64,000 nucleotides of DNA from Puccinia triticina (Eukaryota > Basidiomycota > Pucciniomycetes > Pucciniales > Pucciniaceae), in NCBI RefSeq assembly GCF_026914185.1, contig NC_070571.1, positions 2,418,001 to 2,482,000 of the forward strand. Reading direction: 5' to 3'. A model generated the notes under the pieces. The model was not told the DNA's origin. It saw only the letters and a program-made list of their open reading frames with translations, and made no database searches. Both the position numbers and the translations under genes were made by a program. Positions 54,410 through 64,000 of the stretch are shown here, one piece after another. Numbering within the stretch: position 1 is the stretch's first letter; each line of letters starts with the position of its first letter.

Positions 54410-55183
54410 CCTGTGCAATGAAGTTGATCGGATTGGAAACAAAACAAAGATGGATTTCTTGATGAGTAAGAATGAAAACACAAAATGAGAATGAAAAACA
54501 AAAACAAACATCCTTTGGCAAAGATCACGAGTGTGTCAATAACCAGATGAGAGAGACTGAGGGACAAGAGACAAAGAGCAAACCTGTGCGAGGAAGTTGA
54601 TCGGATAGGAAACAAAACAAAGATGAAGAAAAATAGGAACTGAGTACAACGGTTACTATTTAAGCTAAATACAATTAGGTTCCATCTAGGGTTTGAATCT
54701 TGTTTATCACCATCAACTGGTTGCCAAGTATGCTTATAATGAGGAATCTCAATACGTTCAAGGTGACCTTGACGCGCACGGGATTGATTGTCTTTACCTG
54801 TGCAATGAAGCTGATCGGATTGGAAACAAAACAAAGATGGATTTCTTGATGAGTAAGAATGAAAACACAAAATGAGAATGAAAAACAAAAACAAACATCC
54901 TTTGGCAAAGATCACAAGTGTGTCAATAACCAGATGAGAGAGACTGAGGGACAAGAGACAAAGAGCAAACCTGTGCGAGGAAGTTGATCGGATAGGAAAC
55001 AAAACAAAGATGAAGAAAAATAGGAACTGAGTACAACGGTTACTATTTAAGCTAAATACAATTAGGTTCCATCTAGGGTTTGAATCTTGTTTATCACCAT
55101 CAACTGGTTGCCAAGTATGCTTATAATGAGGAATCTCAATACGTTCAAGGTGACCTTGACGCGCACGGGATTGATTGTCTTTA
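54410..55183. repeat. Tandem duplication, two 387-bp copies
   Basis: 54410-54796 and 54797-55183 are nearly identical and head to tail. A third partial match to the CAAAGATCACGAGTGTGTCAA part precedes them (54361-54380). As 387 is divisible by three, minus-strand frames run through both copies. Confidence 0.92.
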
Positions 55184-55668
55184 TGTACAAGGATCTGAAG
55201 GTGAATGATGAGAAGCGGTGGGTTGGGTTCCCTCTCTATCTGGGAGGCCCTTTTGAGAGAGATTATATGCAAGGTTTGGGGGATGGGCGACAGATGCACA
55301 GCTAAAGGGCTTATCGGGATGCTGAACCAAAACCGGAAGCTGAAGGTGGTGCCGGTGCGGCACGTGGCAGGACAGTGTTTTGGGGGCTGCGGATGTGGTA
55401 ACTGTGAGGAGCAATGCTTCAATGCGGTGTCCGCCGACCTCTCCTGATCATGAACATCAAGAAACATCTGGATAAAGGACAACCACAAGGGCTCAAGCTG
55501 TGCACGGCCATCGAGGCTGCCGGCGACCTCGACGGCGGGCTGGCCGTGATCTTGAGCGCCAGATGCACCGCCACCTCCACCTGGCACCAGCTCATCCACA
55601 CCGGTAAGTGGCTCACACAGATACTTGCCCCTGGCCTTTCTGATATCAGTGGCTACATAACCAAGTGA
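55184..55668 (+). other. Possible coding remnant, unrecognised
   Basis: Two open frames on the plus strand. The first (about 55310-55447) ends in a cysteine-rich GQCFGGCGCGNCEEQCF. The second (55450-55668) contains LKLCTAIEAAGDLDGGLAVI. The sequence is GC-rich unlike its surroundings and looks coding. I do not recognise a family; a GTAAGT donor at about 55604 could end an exon. Confidence 0.35.
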
Positions 55669-55701
55669 GTGGTCAGTCCACCTTTGCTCTATGAAGACTC
55701 A

Positions 55702-55821
<120 letters not shown>

Positions 55822-56050
55822 TTAGTCCGCAAACTTCTGACCAAGACGGATAAGCATTTGGTCAACGGATAAGCATGTGATCAACAGATAAGCATTTGGT
55901 CTAGCCACCTGAGCACCATGGGAGAGTCATCAATCTCAGCTTTGAAGATGGTGATCCTGGCCAACATGGTAACCCGCATCCAGAATTGACCCAAGGTATG
56001 TTGGTAGTGAGTTACGCACTGTGTACATCCTCTAAAAATACTATCAAACT

Positions 56051-56641
56051 ATGCATATTTGTAGCAGAAATACTTTTAAGGAAAATCAAAATATCTGGTA
56101 CAAATACTGGAAATATCATACACAGGCTAATTTTAAAATTGACTTTCAAAAACTTGTGGAACAGTTTGGCATTGAATGTAAACCTTCCAAGATTGAAGAC
56201 ATATACACTGTTTTCTTATTTCATGTGGAGATGATCATTACCATTTTGCCCCGCCCAGGTGATGAGAGTGCTTTTGAAAACCATGCGCAAAATCTTTGTC
56301 TAGAGTTAGAATCAGCAAGAGAATCTTTCTTAGAATCAATGTGTGATATTCCTCAGGCTGGGGTATTGGATCCCAAATCCAAGCCATCTGGTCATTTACA
56401 ACTTGCAAAATCTACCATGATCAAGAACTTGGAAAACCAATATCAAAACAAACCATCTCTTATTTGGAACTTTTTGGAGCCCTGGATGGAGAAGCACTAT
56501 GAATCACTTTGGGCTGCTGAGAAGATGCAATCAAGTGCTAAACTCAAGACAGAATTTAAATTTTTGTTAAACTCAATCTTCATCATCTCAATTGATAAAA
56601 TTAGTGAAAAATATAGAAATCTAATTCCTGAAGTCATGTAG
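56051..56641 (+). CDS. Hypothetical protein, 196 residues
   Basis: Begins with ATG in an AT-rich context and ends TAG. It is mostly helical in appearance and charged, with IDFQKLVEQFGIECKPSKIE, HVEMIITILPRPGDESAF and IWNFLEPWMEKHYESLWAAE. No signal peptide or membrane segment. I do not recognise it; it may be the last exon of a lineage-specific gene whose earlier part includes 55700-55872 ([20 protein letters not shown]). Confidence 0.45.
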   Translation: MHICSRNTFKENQNIWYKYWKYHTQANFKIDFQKLVEQFGIECKPSKIEDIYTVFLFHVEMIITILPRPGDESAFENHAQNLCLELESARESFLESMCDIPQAGVLDPKSKPSGHLQLAKSTMIKNLENQYQNKPSLIWNFLEPWMEKHYESLWAAEKMQSSAKLKTEFKFLLNSIFIISIDKISEKYRNLIPEVM

Positions 56642-57621
56642 CCCCCATGTGCATATCCTTCTCTGGAAAATTGAAACTCACAGGAGGATGCAGGATTGAG
56701 GAATTGTAAACCCCCCTCCTCCCTTGGGGTTCACAAGGAGTCACAAGTGACTCTCACATGTCACATACTCAGTTATAGCCCACCTTCCTCCCTGGTTCAG
56801 TAGAGAACTGACTAGCAGTCTCTGTGAACCAGGTAAGCCTCTTTCTTTCTCCTCTTGTGTTTCTCTCTTCTCATCCTTCTAGTAGAGAGAACTGACTAGC
56901 AGTCTCTCTGAACCAGCAATCCAAGCCCCCCCCTTTGGTTGGTCCTAGAAACCTCCCCTTGTGCCCCTTTGAGCCCGTTTCCCGGTTCATCTTGTCCCGT
57001 CCAGTGAAGGGGATTCTCACCCCTTACAGGAATTTTGGGCAATGCTTAGTTGGATTTGATTAAATATTAAACTGAAGGGAAATTAATTCATAGTGTGTCA
57101 CTTCAGTGCCAACTTCCAAGGTTCGACTGAATCCTCAGGCCGGGAGCAATAGTTTACCTTGGTACAACTCCAGAATCCCTCAAGGTGTAACTGTTCATAG
57201 AGTGAAGTTGAGGATACTCTTGCGTGTATGCATAAAGTGCTTGGAGCTTAGGAGAGTGATCTCAACAGCAGATTCAACTGATACACACTTGTGAGAGTGG
57301 ATCAAAAATCTACCTGGGACCCACCACAGCCTTTTGCATGTAGAAGAGACATCAGTCAAGTAGCTCTATTAATGAGCCATTGGGTCTTGCCCAATCCCCT
57401 TGATTGGGGCCTATGGCTCTGGCAAAAACGATGAGCCACTTATAAGTATCTATGTGTAAGCCCAGTCAGAAAAAGATGAAGTCACCCTCATCTTATTTGC
57501 ACTCTTGATCTTTTTCCTTGAAAGGAAATAAATAAGTCAGGAAAAGTAGAATTTGATTGAAAACATGAAAACATCTTACACATCATCGACTGGATCAATG
57601 TCATTATATAATAATAAAAAA
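56642..57621. other. Intergenic, no gene recognised
   Basis: A direct repeat of GAGAACTGACTAGCAGTCTC (about 56814 and 56887, 73 bp apart) is the only structure seen. Confidence 0.45.
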
Positions 57622-59041
57622 ACGGACTTACTTCGCGCACTGCAGAAAACTCTTTGCGCACTGTGGGGGTCGTCGTCTCGACGTCCAGCCCCCAGTGCGC
57701 GCTTCTGCCACGGCTCTTCGCGCACTGCATTTTCCGCCGAAAAAAAGGCTTGCATTTCTTGAGATATTTTTTGATGAATCAATAGAATGGCTTTTTATGA
57801 TCCCCCTAAAAAATAATCAAGTCATTTAGGGGTCTCCTTGAGCCTAGAGAAAATTGACATGAAAAAATCATATTTTAACGCGGCAGGGACCTGTAATATC
57901 GCTTCCTGTGCCTCAGTAGCCCCAAAAATTTCACAGTATCATGGCACATGTGCAAATTCATGACCTGATAATTTTCAGAATTTTTCCTAGAGATATAAGG
58001 GGTGCGTGGCAGGCTTAGTAGGAAAATTACTGCTAACTGTATAGCTTTTTTGTTACACACTCAAACAGTCCCAAAATTTCAGAAATGTTTTCATTGTGGA
58101 TATTCTCCGCGCAACAAATTTCTTGGTAATAGTGTGTCATGATAACATGAGATGTAGTGCGGCGGGCTTAGTTGGAAAATGACTGCTAACTTATCTCATG
58201 TTTTAATGACACACTATTGCTAAGAGCTTTATGGCGCGGAGAATATGCAAAATTGAAACATTCCTGAAAATTTCAGACTGTTTCAGCGTGTAAAAAAAAA
58301 TCTATACATGTAGCAGCCATTTTCCTACTAAGCCCTCCGCGCACCCCTTATATCTCATGTTATCATGACACACTATTGCCAAGAAATTTATGGCGCGGAA
58401 AATATCCACAATGAAAACATTTCTGAAATTTTGGGACTGTTTGGGTGTGTAACAAAAAAGCTATACAGTTAGCAGTAATTTTCCTACTAAGCCTGCTGCG
58501 CACCCCTTATATCTCATTTTATAATGACACACTATTGCTAGAAATTTCAGGGAATTAATTTGAAGCATATTTCTCTGTGCTCTCAAAATTTTGTGCCTTT
58601 GGTGTGTGTAACAAAAAAGTTATACATATACGCAAAATAATAAACGCAATACCTATTTGGGCTACAGGAAAGCTGGTGAAAATTCTGAAAATTATCAGGT
58701 CATGAATTTGCACATGTACCATGATACTGTGAAATTTTTGGGGCTACTGGGGCACAGGAAGTGATATTACAGGTCCCTGCCGCGTTAAAATATGATTTTT
58801 TCATGTCAATTTTCTCTAGGCTCAAGGAGACCCCTAAATGACTTGATTATTTTTGAGGGGGATCATAAAAAGTCATTCTATTGATTCATCAAAAAATATC
58901 TCAAGAAATGCAAGCCGTTTTTTTGGGGGAATGCACAGTGCGCGAAGAGCCGTGGCGAAAGCACGCACTGGGGGCGGGACGTCAAGACGACGACCGCCAC
59001 AGTGCGCGAAGAGTTTCTCGCAGTGCGCAAAGTAAGTCCGT
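57622..59041. mobile_element. Foldback transposon with about 365-bp inverted ends (1420 bp)
   Basis: 57622-57988 and 58677-59041 are inverted copies, from ACGGACTTACTTCGCGCACT inward through CCTAAATGACTTGATTA and CATGTGCAAATTCATGA. The flanks are A-runs, so the target duplication cannot be fixed. The middle holds at least three alternating copies of a 160-200 bp module: 57993-58152 and the complement of 58353-58514 match closely, and 58152-58352 is a divergent copy. No coding frame. Confidence 0.9.
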
Positions 59042-59368
59042 AAAAAAAAAGAAAAAGAGAGGGGGAGAAGGTACGTGAAAGTTTTTGTAGGATGAACAAA
59101 AGAAAAGATGATTTTTTGCAACGAAAAAAAGGAAGGGATGAGCTATGGTTGGTCTTGTTGAGTTTGTTGATCAGCAGGGAGGGTTTGGTCGGGTGGTGGC
59201 TGAGGATTGTGATGGATAAGAGCAGTCCATCCGTCGATCTGTTTCTGGTGATTGGGTTGGCCAGGGTTATCTGAGTCTTGACTGAGCTGGTGCTGATTGT
59301 CAGCCGCCTCGTCTTCTTCCTTGATGACCTCTGAGACAACGTTACTGAGCTTAGTCCTACTAAACGGC
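59042..59368. other. Intergenic, 3' side of the minus-strand gene
   Basis: Starts A/G-rich; no ORF with a domain. Confidence 0.4.
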
Positions 59369-60010
59369 TCAGTTAACTTGGTGATGTTGGCTGTGGTCTG
59401 GGGGGGGGGGCTGATGTTGATCTAGAGTCTCCTGGTTGTTGTTGCTGAGTGTGTTGATGCTGCTGCTGTTGTTAGAAAAGAAGTCATCTGCGATCCCTAA
59501 CATCTCCCTCAGGTAGTCGTTCTCCTGCCGCAGCCGCTCTGTCTCGATCACGCTCAGCAATGCATAATCTGATAGTGAGCCGTTCCGTCTGCCGACGTAC
59601 CCTTCACTGGATGGGTCCCTGATGCGGGGCCTGTAGTTAATGACCGAGGTGGACTTGCGTCTCTGTTCGGGGTCATTTTTTGCCGTTGTCGTTGTCGCCG
59701 CCGCCGTTGTTGTTGTCGTCGTCTGGGCCGTGTCAGATTCTCGCGAGATAGTGGGTGGGGGTGGTTTGAATGGGTCTTGGAAGGCCACCGGGATTGGTGC
59801 GTCTGGATCAGTGGGGGAGGCGGTTGCTAGTTCTGAGTCGATGATGGCCTGCTGGGACTCGAGTTCGTCGACCTCGTTCAGGTATGGCTCTTCGCCCAAG
59901 AGTTCTCGCATGTCTTTTTGGATGAGGATTGATATGTTTTGGATGGCCTGGAGGGTGTTGGGATATAAGATGGCAAATCTTCCTAGCCAAGTTCGCGTTG
60001 AAACACATCT
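59369..60010 (-). CDS. 3' exon of a coiled-coil protein gene (partial)
   Basis: The minus-strand frame is open from 60010 to the TGA at 59369, 213 codons. It begins without a Met: RFAILYPNTLQAIQNISILI precedes the first Met (59911), and its quality suggests an exon continuing a gene that starts further right. One reading has a small first exon at 60188 (ATGGCAACCAA, donor GTTAGT), which is unproven. Then follow an acidic part (GEEPYLNEVDELESQQ), a Thr/Ala microsatellite-coded run and a short coiled coil near the end, ETERLRQENDYLREMLGI. The tail is Asn/Ser/Gln/Pro-rich. The ETERLRQEN...LR..L segment loosely recalls FGFR1OP2/SIKE-type proteins, which is weak. Function unknown. Confidence 0.5.
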   Translation of the reverse strand, partial: RCVSTRTWLGRFAILYPNTLQAIQNISILIQKDMRELLGEEPYLNEVDELESQQAIIDSELATASPTDPDAPIPVAFQDPFKPPPPTISRESDTAQTTTTTTAAATTTTAKNDPEQRRKSTSVINYRPRIRDPSSEGYVGRRNGSLSDYALLSVIETERLRQENDYLREMLGIADDFFSNNSSSINTLSNNNQETLDQHQPPPPDHSQHHQVN

Positions 60011-60188
60011 TCAAACGACCGTCATTGTATGGAGACCAAAATGAGATACTTGAATGGGACTGACAGCCCAAATCAAAGTTGATGGTACCTGTCAGCTTGA
60101 ATGAGGGGTGTCAAGTGGTGGGATACCATGTGTTGTGTTGAAGGGGGAAACTGATGGTAGCTATGGGAAAAACTAACTTGGTTGCCAT

Positions 60189-61300
60189 GATCACGGTGTG
60201 GCACAGGGTGCGGATGGCGATGGGGCAGTGGCTGAGACAACAGTAGTGATAGTGGACAGGAACGATGTGGAACTACTCAAAGGGCAGAATAGAGCTTGGA
60301 AGGGAAATGGATAGCAACACTAGTAATAATGAAAGCTATGCAAGGGTGCTGATGAGGCTGCCTTCCTGACTAATGCTGAGGAGATGAGAGTAACACTAAG
60401 AAAAAGAAGAAAAGGTGTGGCTGATTTCTACTTGATCTTAGGAGCTAGTACTATGAGCTGACTACTGACTACTGAGGGTGAGAGGGTTGGAGGAGTGATG
60501 AGAGGGGGGAATGCAATTGGCAATGATTCAATAGCAATGGGTTGATGAGAATGGGCACTATAATTTCTGTATCTAAAATTCTGTATAAATTCTGCATGAG
60601 GTACAAGTGAGGGGGGAAGGACAGTTCTTATATGAAGGAGGGATGAGCACAGACAGTGGAGGCATTCTGGCTATGGGAATAAAGGAATGTACAAATGGGG
60701 AAGAGTGATGTGAACATAGTAACAGTATGTAATGATGAGCAATGCTGAAAGGGGAATGCTAGTTATGGGAAAAAGAATGTACTAATGGGAAAGAGTGATG
60801 AGAACATAGTAACAACTTGTAATGATGAGCACTACTGAAAGAGGTAAGCACAGATCCAATGATGTAATGTCTACAATAGGTATAATACATAATGAGTAAT
60901 GTATGTAAAGGGTTTAGTATGTGAGAATATATATGTAAAAGGAATGTAATGTAATGATTCAAGTAAGTTACTAATGAAATGAGTATTGTAACTAATGAAG
61001 ACTGTAGGTTTTCTGTAAGTCTTATATCCTCTATAACTACTGAACCATTGAAGATAAGGGGGTACTATGTATGAGTGACTATAGGTGAAATTTGACGTAG
61101 AATCTGAATATGCAATAATAATGAGGTATTTGTGAAGGGTTATGGTGAAATGGGTAATGTAATGATGAATATATGTAAAGAAAAGCAATAAAATACTACT
61201 TATGGTTTGGAATGGAGCACCACAACGATCAGGGCGGTGGCAATGCTGGTTTGCTGTTGAGCAACGGGCTGCGACGGCTGACTGTGGCTGGCAAGCATGG
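60189..61300. other. Intergenic, low-complexity, no gene recognised
   Basis: Rich in GATGAG and GTAATG words. A roughly 92-bp tandem duplication lies at 60671-60854 (CTATGGGAATAAAGGAATGT repeated as TTATGGGAAAAAGAATGT). Confidence 0.5.
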
Positions 61301-61308
61301 ACTGTGCC

Positions 61309-61468
61309 TATTTAAAGGGGAGGGGGTCCCAGCGATTTGTCCCCCCAGGGGATCCGGTTTCGTCCTACCCCCTCCCTGGGAGCCCCCTAACTGCTTGGTT
61401 AGGCCCTCCCTGGAAACCTCTAACAACCGGCCCCTTTTTGCTTGTTGCTTTGGCACAGCTGGGGGGTC
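61309..61468 (+). repeat. Dispersed repeat of about 160 bp, copy 2
   Basis: Collinear with 23619-23777, same strand. Confidence 0.75.
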
Positions 61469-61469
61469 A

Positions 61470-63154
61470 AAAATCACAAAATGAGCAAAATGGATCTGTA
61501 TTCAGTCTGGTAATTTTTGGGTTGGTGCTGAGCGTGCTCAGTTAAGGCTTCAATCAATGTTGCACTTGTACAACCTGAGATAAACTTATTGAAGTCCCTT
61601 ATAATATCCTACTAACAAAGACTTGTTCATTGACAGTATCATCTTCCACACATGGATCAGGACGCACAATCAGTGCCATTTTAACATCAAGTTTGTTCAC
61701 AGAACCAGTGCAGATCATCACAGCTCAAACAGGAGTTGGAGGGATAACCTGAAGTAGTGTGGTATCCTGTCTTTGAACTTCCAAGGCATGTATTATTCAG
61801 TATGATTTTCTGGTTTGGAACCGCAAGTCCTGGGCAAATTTTCATCATCAGATTTGTCTATTTTGTGTTTGTATGAGTCAAGATTGAGATGGTACCTTGA
61901 CAAACAGAACAATGCAGAATTCAATATTTATTTGATGAACTGATCAAACTTTCAGTCCCCTCAATCATTATCCAAGACATTACGCAGGGCAAAGGTTGAG
62001 CCAAGTGAAGCACACAAAAAACAGTTGGAGGAGATTTAAATAAGCATGATATTGAGGAAAAGCAAAGAGATAAATTAGACAGTACATGAAGGGTTGATTT
62101 CTACCAATAGTCATGGCTTAAACTTATGAAACTTGTCATAAGGCAGGAGGTGGCCATATTATTAAATAGTATCTATCTATGGGACCATCAAAGTTGGTCC
62201 CTGTACCATATCATTTGTCCTTGGAATACATCTTTTGAATGTTGCAACAATGAAATTGCTATATTAGAATCAAGCTTAGGGAGAGAAACCCTGAAGCTTT
62301 TAAAATTGTGTCTCTGTCTTCAGTGGACAGGGAATACTGTGAAGATAGCATCAGGTAGGCAATTCACTTGCTTAAAATGCAGGGATAGTTGAGGAATTGA
62401 AGAGAAACACAGCAGATTCAATTTAGATGTTCCAAAGGTGATGTTTGATGACTCAGAGGCTGTTTAGTTGAGGAAATTCATGCAAAAAGCTATTAAATTA
62501 TAGGAACTACTCACTATTTTGAGCAAACCAATCCTCATTGTTGGTCCTCTACTCATATATGAATTCAACCAAGCAGTATAAGAATGAAGATCATTGGGAT
62601 TGAAATTGCATAGCTCTTCTTCAACATAATTAGGATTGATCTTTCTTGTTAATGGTTTGTTTCCAAGATTGATGTTGGTCCTGGATTCTTGGGGGAGATT
62701 ATCACTTTTGTATGCTGCCTTACTCAGTCAAATTCAAGCCAAAAGATGATTGGGGACCCCCCCTTGGGGCGCAATTGTACTGCTTGCCTTATGACCATTT
62801 AAGGTATGTGAGTAGGTGGTGAACTGAAGGCTCAGTCAATAAATTTCAACATTGGAGATCAAAGCTGCACAGCTTTACAAATTGAAGCACATTTTGATAT
62901 GGGGCTAGACGCTTCTGGAAATCTGAAAGCTTGGGGGCATGGAGGATCAGTTCATGTGGAAGAAACAGGCTGCCAAGATGTAAGTCGTAGCAGCTGAAAG
63001 GTCTAATGGGAATGGCAGTTAACTAATGAGACCCATACAAATATTTCAATAAAAGAGAGAGTACAAAAGGGCAACCGGAATTTTAGAGCAGCAAGCCTGT
63101 GGTTGAGGTTCTGCACTTGATTGCTAGCCACCAAGCCTACTATCTGTCCCAAGG
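61470..63154. other. AT-rich intergenic stretch, no gene recognised
   Basis: The 88-codon ORF at 62126-62392 has no known domain. No repeat structure is clear. Confidence 0.45.
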
Positions 63155-63287
63155 CCCAATTCTGAGGCTCAACAGCACTGCAAAAAAACTCGAGTGCGCC
63201 GCGGCCGTTTCAGGTTCCTAGTCCCAATTCTGAGGCTCAAGAGCACTGCAACAGAAGTCGAGTGCGGCCGTTTCAGGTTTGTAGTGG
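63155..63287 (+). repeat. Tandem duplication of 68 bp
   Basis: CCCAATTCTGAGGCTCAA...AGCACTGCA...CGAGTGCG...CGGCCGTTTCAGGTT occurs at 63155-63222 and again at 63223-63287, the second copy a few bases shorter. Confidence 0.8.
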
Positions 63288-64000
63288 ACGCCTAGCTCTC
63301 CGCCCAGTCAATGACTTAATGCTTTGACGCTTTCGTCATACGCCAGCACTAAAGATAAGCAGAAATAGAACGACGGATCTACAATCTGGCCGCCAGCAGC
63401 ATACATTGGACGGATATGCAAGAACATCAATAAAAATCTAAGATGCCGAGAGCGGTGTGTGAGGTGGAGAATAAGGACCGAGAGTGGTCAGAAGGGAAAG
63501 GGTGGCCAAAATCATTACCTTCCAAGGGTAATTTCCTCAAGTGAAACTGGGGAGCTTCACATGAGAAACATCTTATCCAGGCTATTGGAAAGAAAAAACA
63601 CTGGCAAGTGATGGCAGTTAAGCTAAAACGGAGAAAAGAATGTTCCCTGATCTACAGACCCGGAATTGGCTAACAAAGAAATTCAATAAGCAATTGTTTT
63701 TTGGTACTGAGATGGTCAGACAATCAAGGCTGTGCATGGGTCAAATTGAGTCGTGTATTTTTGGTGAAGATTGATTCACCTAATCCAGCAACGGAATTTG
63801 GCACGTTAATATCTGCATATAGGGGGGAGGGACCAGGTTTAGGTAAAAATGAAACGGGAATTTCCAGTGCATCTTTGAGGACTGGGTTGCAATGAAAAAT
63901 TGACAAAAGCCAGCAACGGAATTGGCATGTTCCCCATTTGGTGCTTTTGAATGGGGGAGTGGACTCAAAATGGAAGAAAAAGATGTGGTAGCGGATGCGA
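63288..64000. other. Intergenic to window end, no gene recognised
   Basis: CCAGCAACGGAATT(T)GGCA occurs twice (63786 and 63912). ORFs are short and overlap on both strands. Confidence 0.4.

Noticed and set aside
54379..55599. 406-codon minus-strand ORF
   Set aside because: It exists because a 387-bp duplication keeps frame. The peptide is hydrophobic low-complexity sequence with no domain.

Overview
The window looks like repeat-rich nuclear DNA of a basidiomycete fungus, most likely a rust (Pucciniales). The reasons are genes cut by many short introns (about 50-130 nt, mostly GT-AG, two GC-AG), conserved single-copy eukaryotic genes of fungal type, a secreted cysteine-rich protein of candidate-effector type, and dense LTR retrotransposons, MITEs and foldback elements. 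The rust placement is inference from gene and element style, not from a search.

Layout. 1-3603: 3' part of a decayed Ty3/gypsy chromovirus with its 3' LTR. 3604-8133: minisatellites, a pogo-like MITE, a foldback element with a hAT-like insertion, and a Tourist-like MITE. 8399-19234: the gene island, with a FRA10AC1-like gene (minus) divergent from NUP85 (plus), then an aldehyde dehydrogenase and a C2H2 zinc-finger gene. 20483-25837: a solo gypsy LTR with target duplication, a broken CMR1/WDR76-like WD40 gene, and a cluster of TA-flanked MITEs, one nested in another. 27900-29246: a five-exon secreted protein with a His/Asp/Tyr hexapeptide repeat. 30056-33985: MITEs and a 575-bp TRIM-like mini-retrotransposon. 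34392-34877: a small spliced gene inside a dispersed repeat. 35367-41166: a nearly intact young Ty1/copia element (minus). 43151-45178: a solo TRIM LTR, then a 1.6-kb foldback element filled with hairpin minisatellite. 47196-53040: minisatellites, more MITEs, a rust-type hypothetical fragment, and a second copy of the small spliced gene. 54410-56641: a 387-bp tandem duplication and unassigned ORFs. 57622-59041: a 1.4-kb foldback element. 59369-60010: the 3' exon of a coiled-coil protein gene (minus). The rest to 64000 has no recognisable gene.

The host genes are housekeeping (nuclear pore, a conserved nuclear protein, aldehyde oxidation, transcription) plus one secreted protein; they are separate transcription units. 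The most unusual items are the TRIM, whose LTRs each contain a tRNA-like cloverleaf, the dispersed repeat carrying an intron-rich small gene, and the palindromic foldback array. All exon boundaries were read by eye from splice consensus, reading phase and remembered family similarity; no alignment was run.
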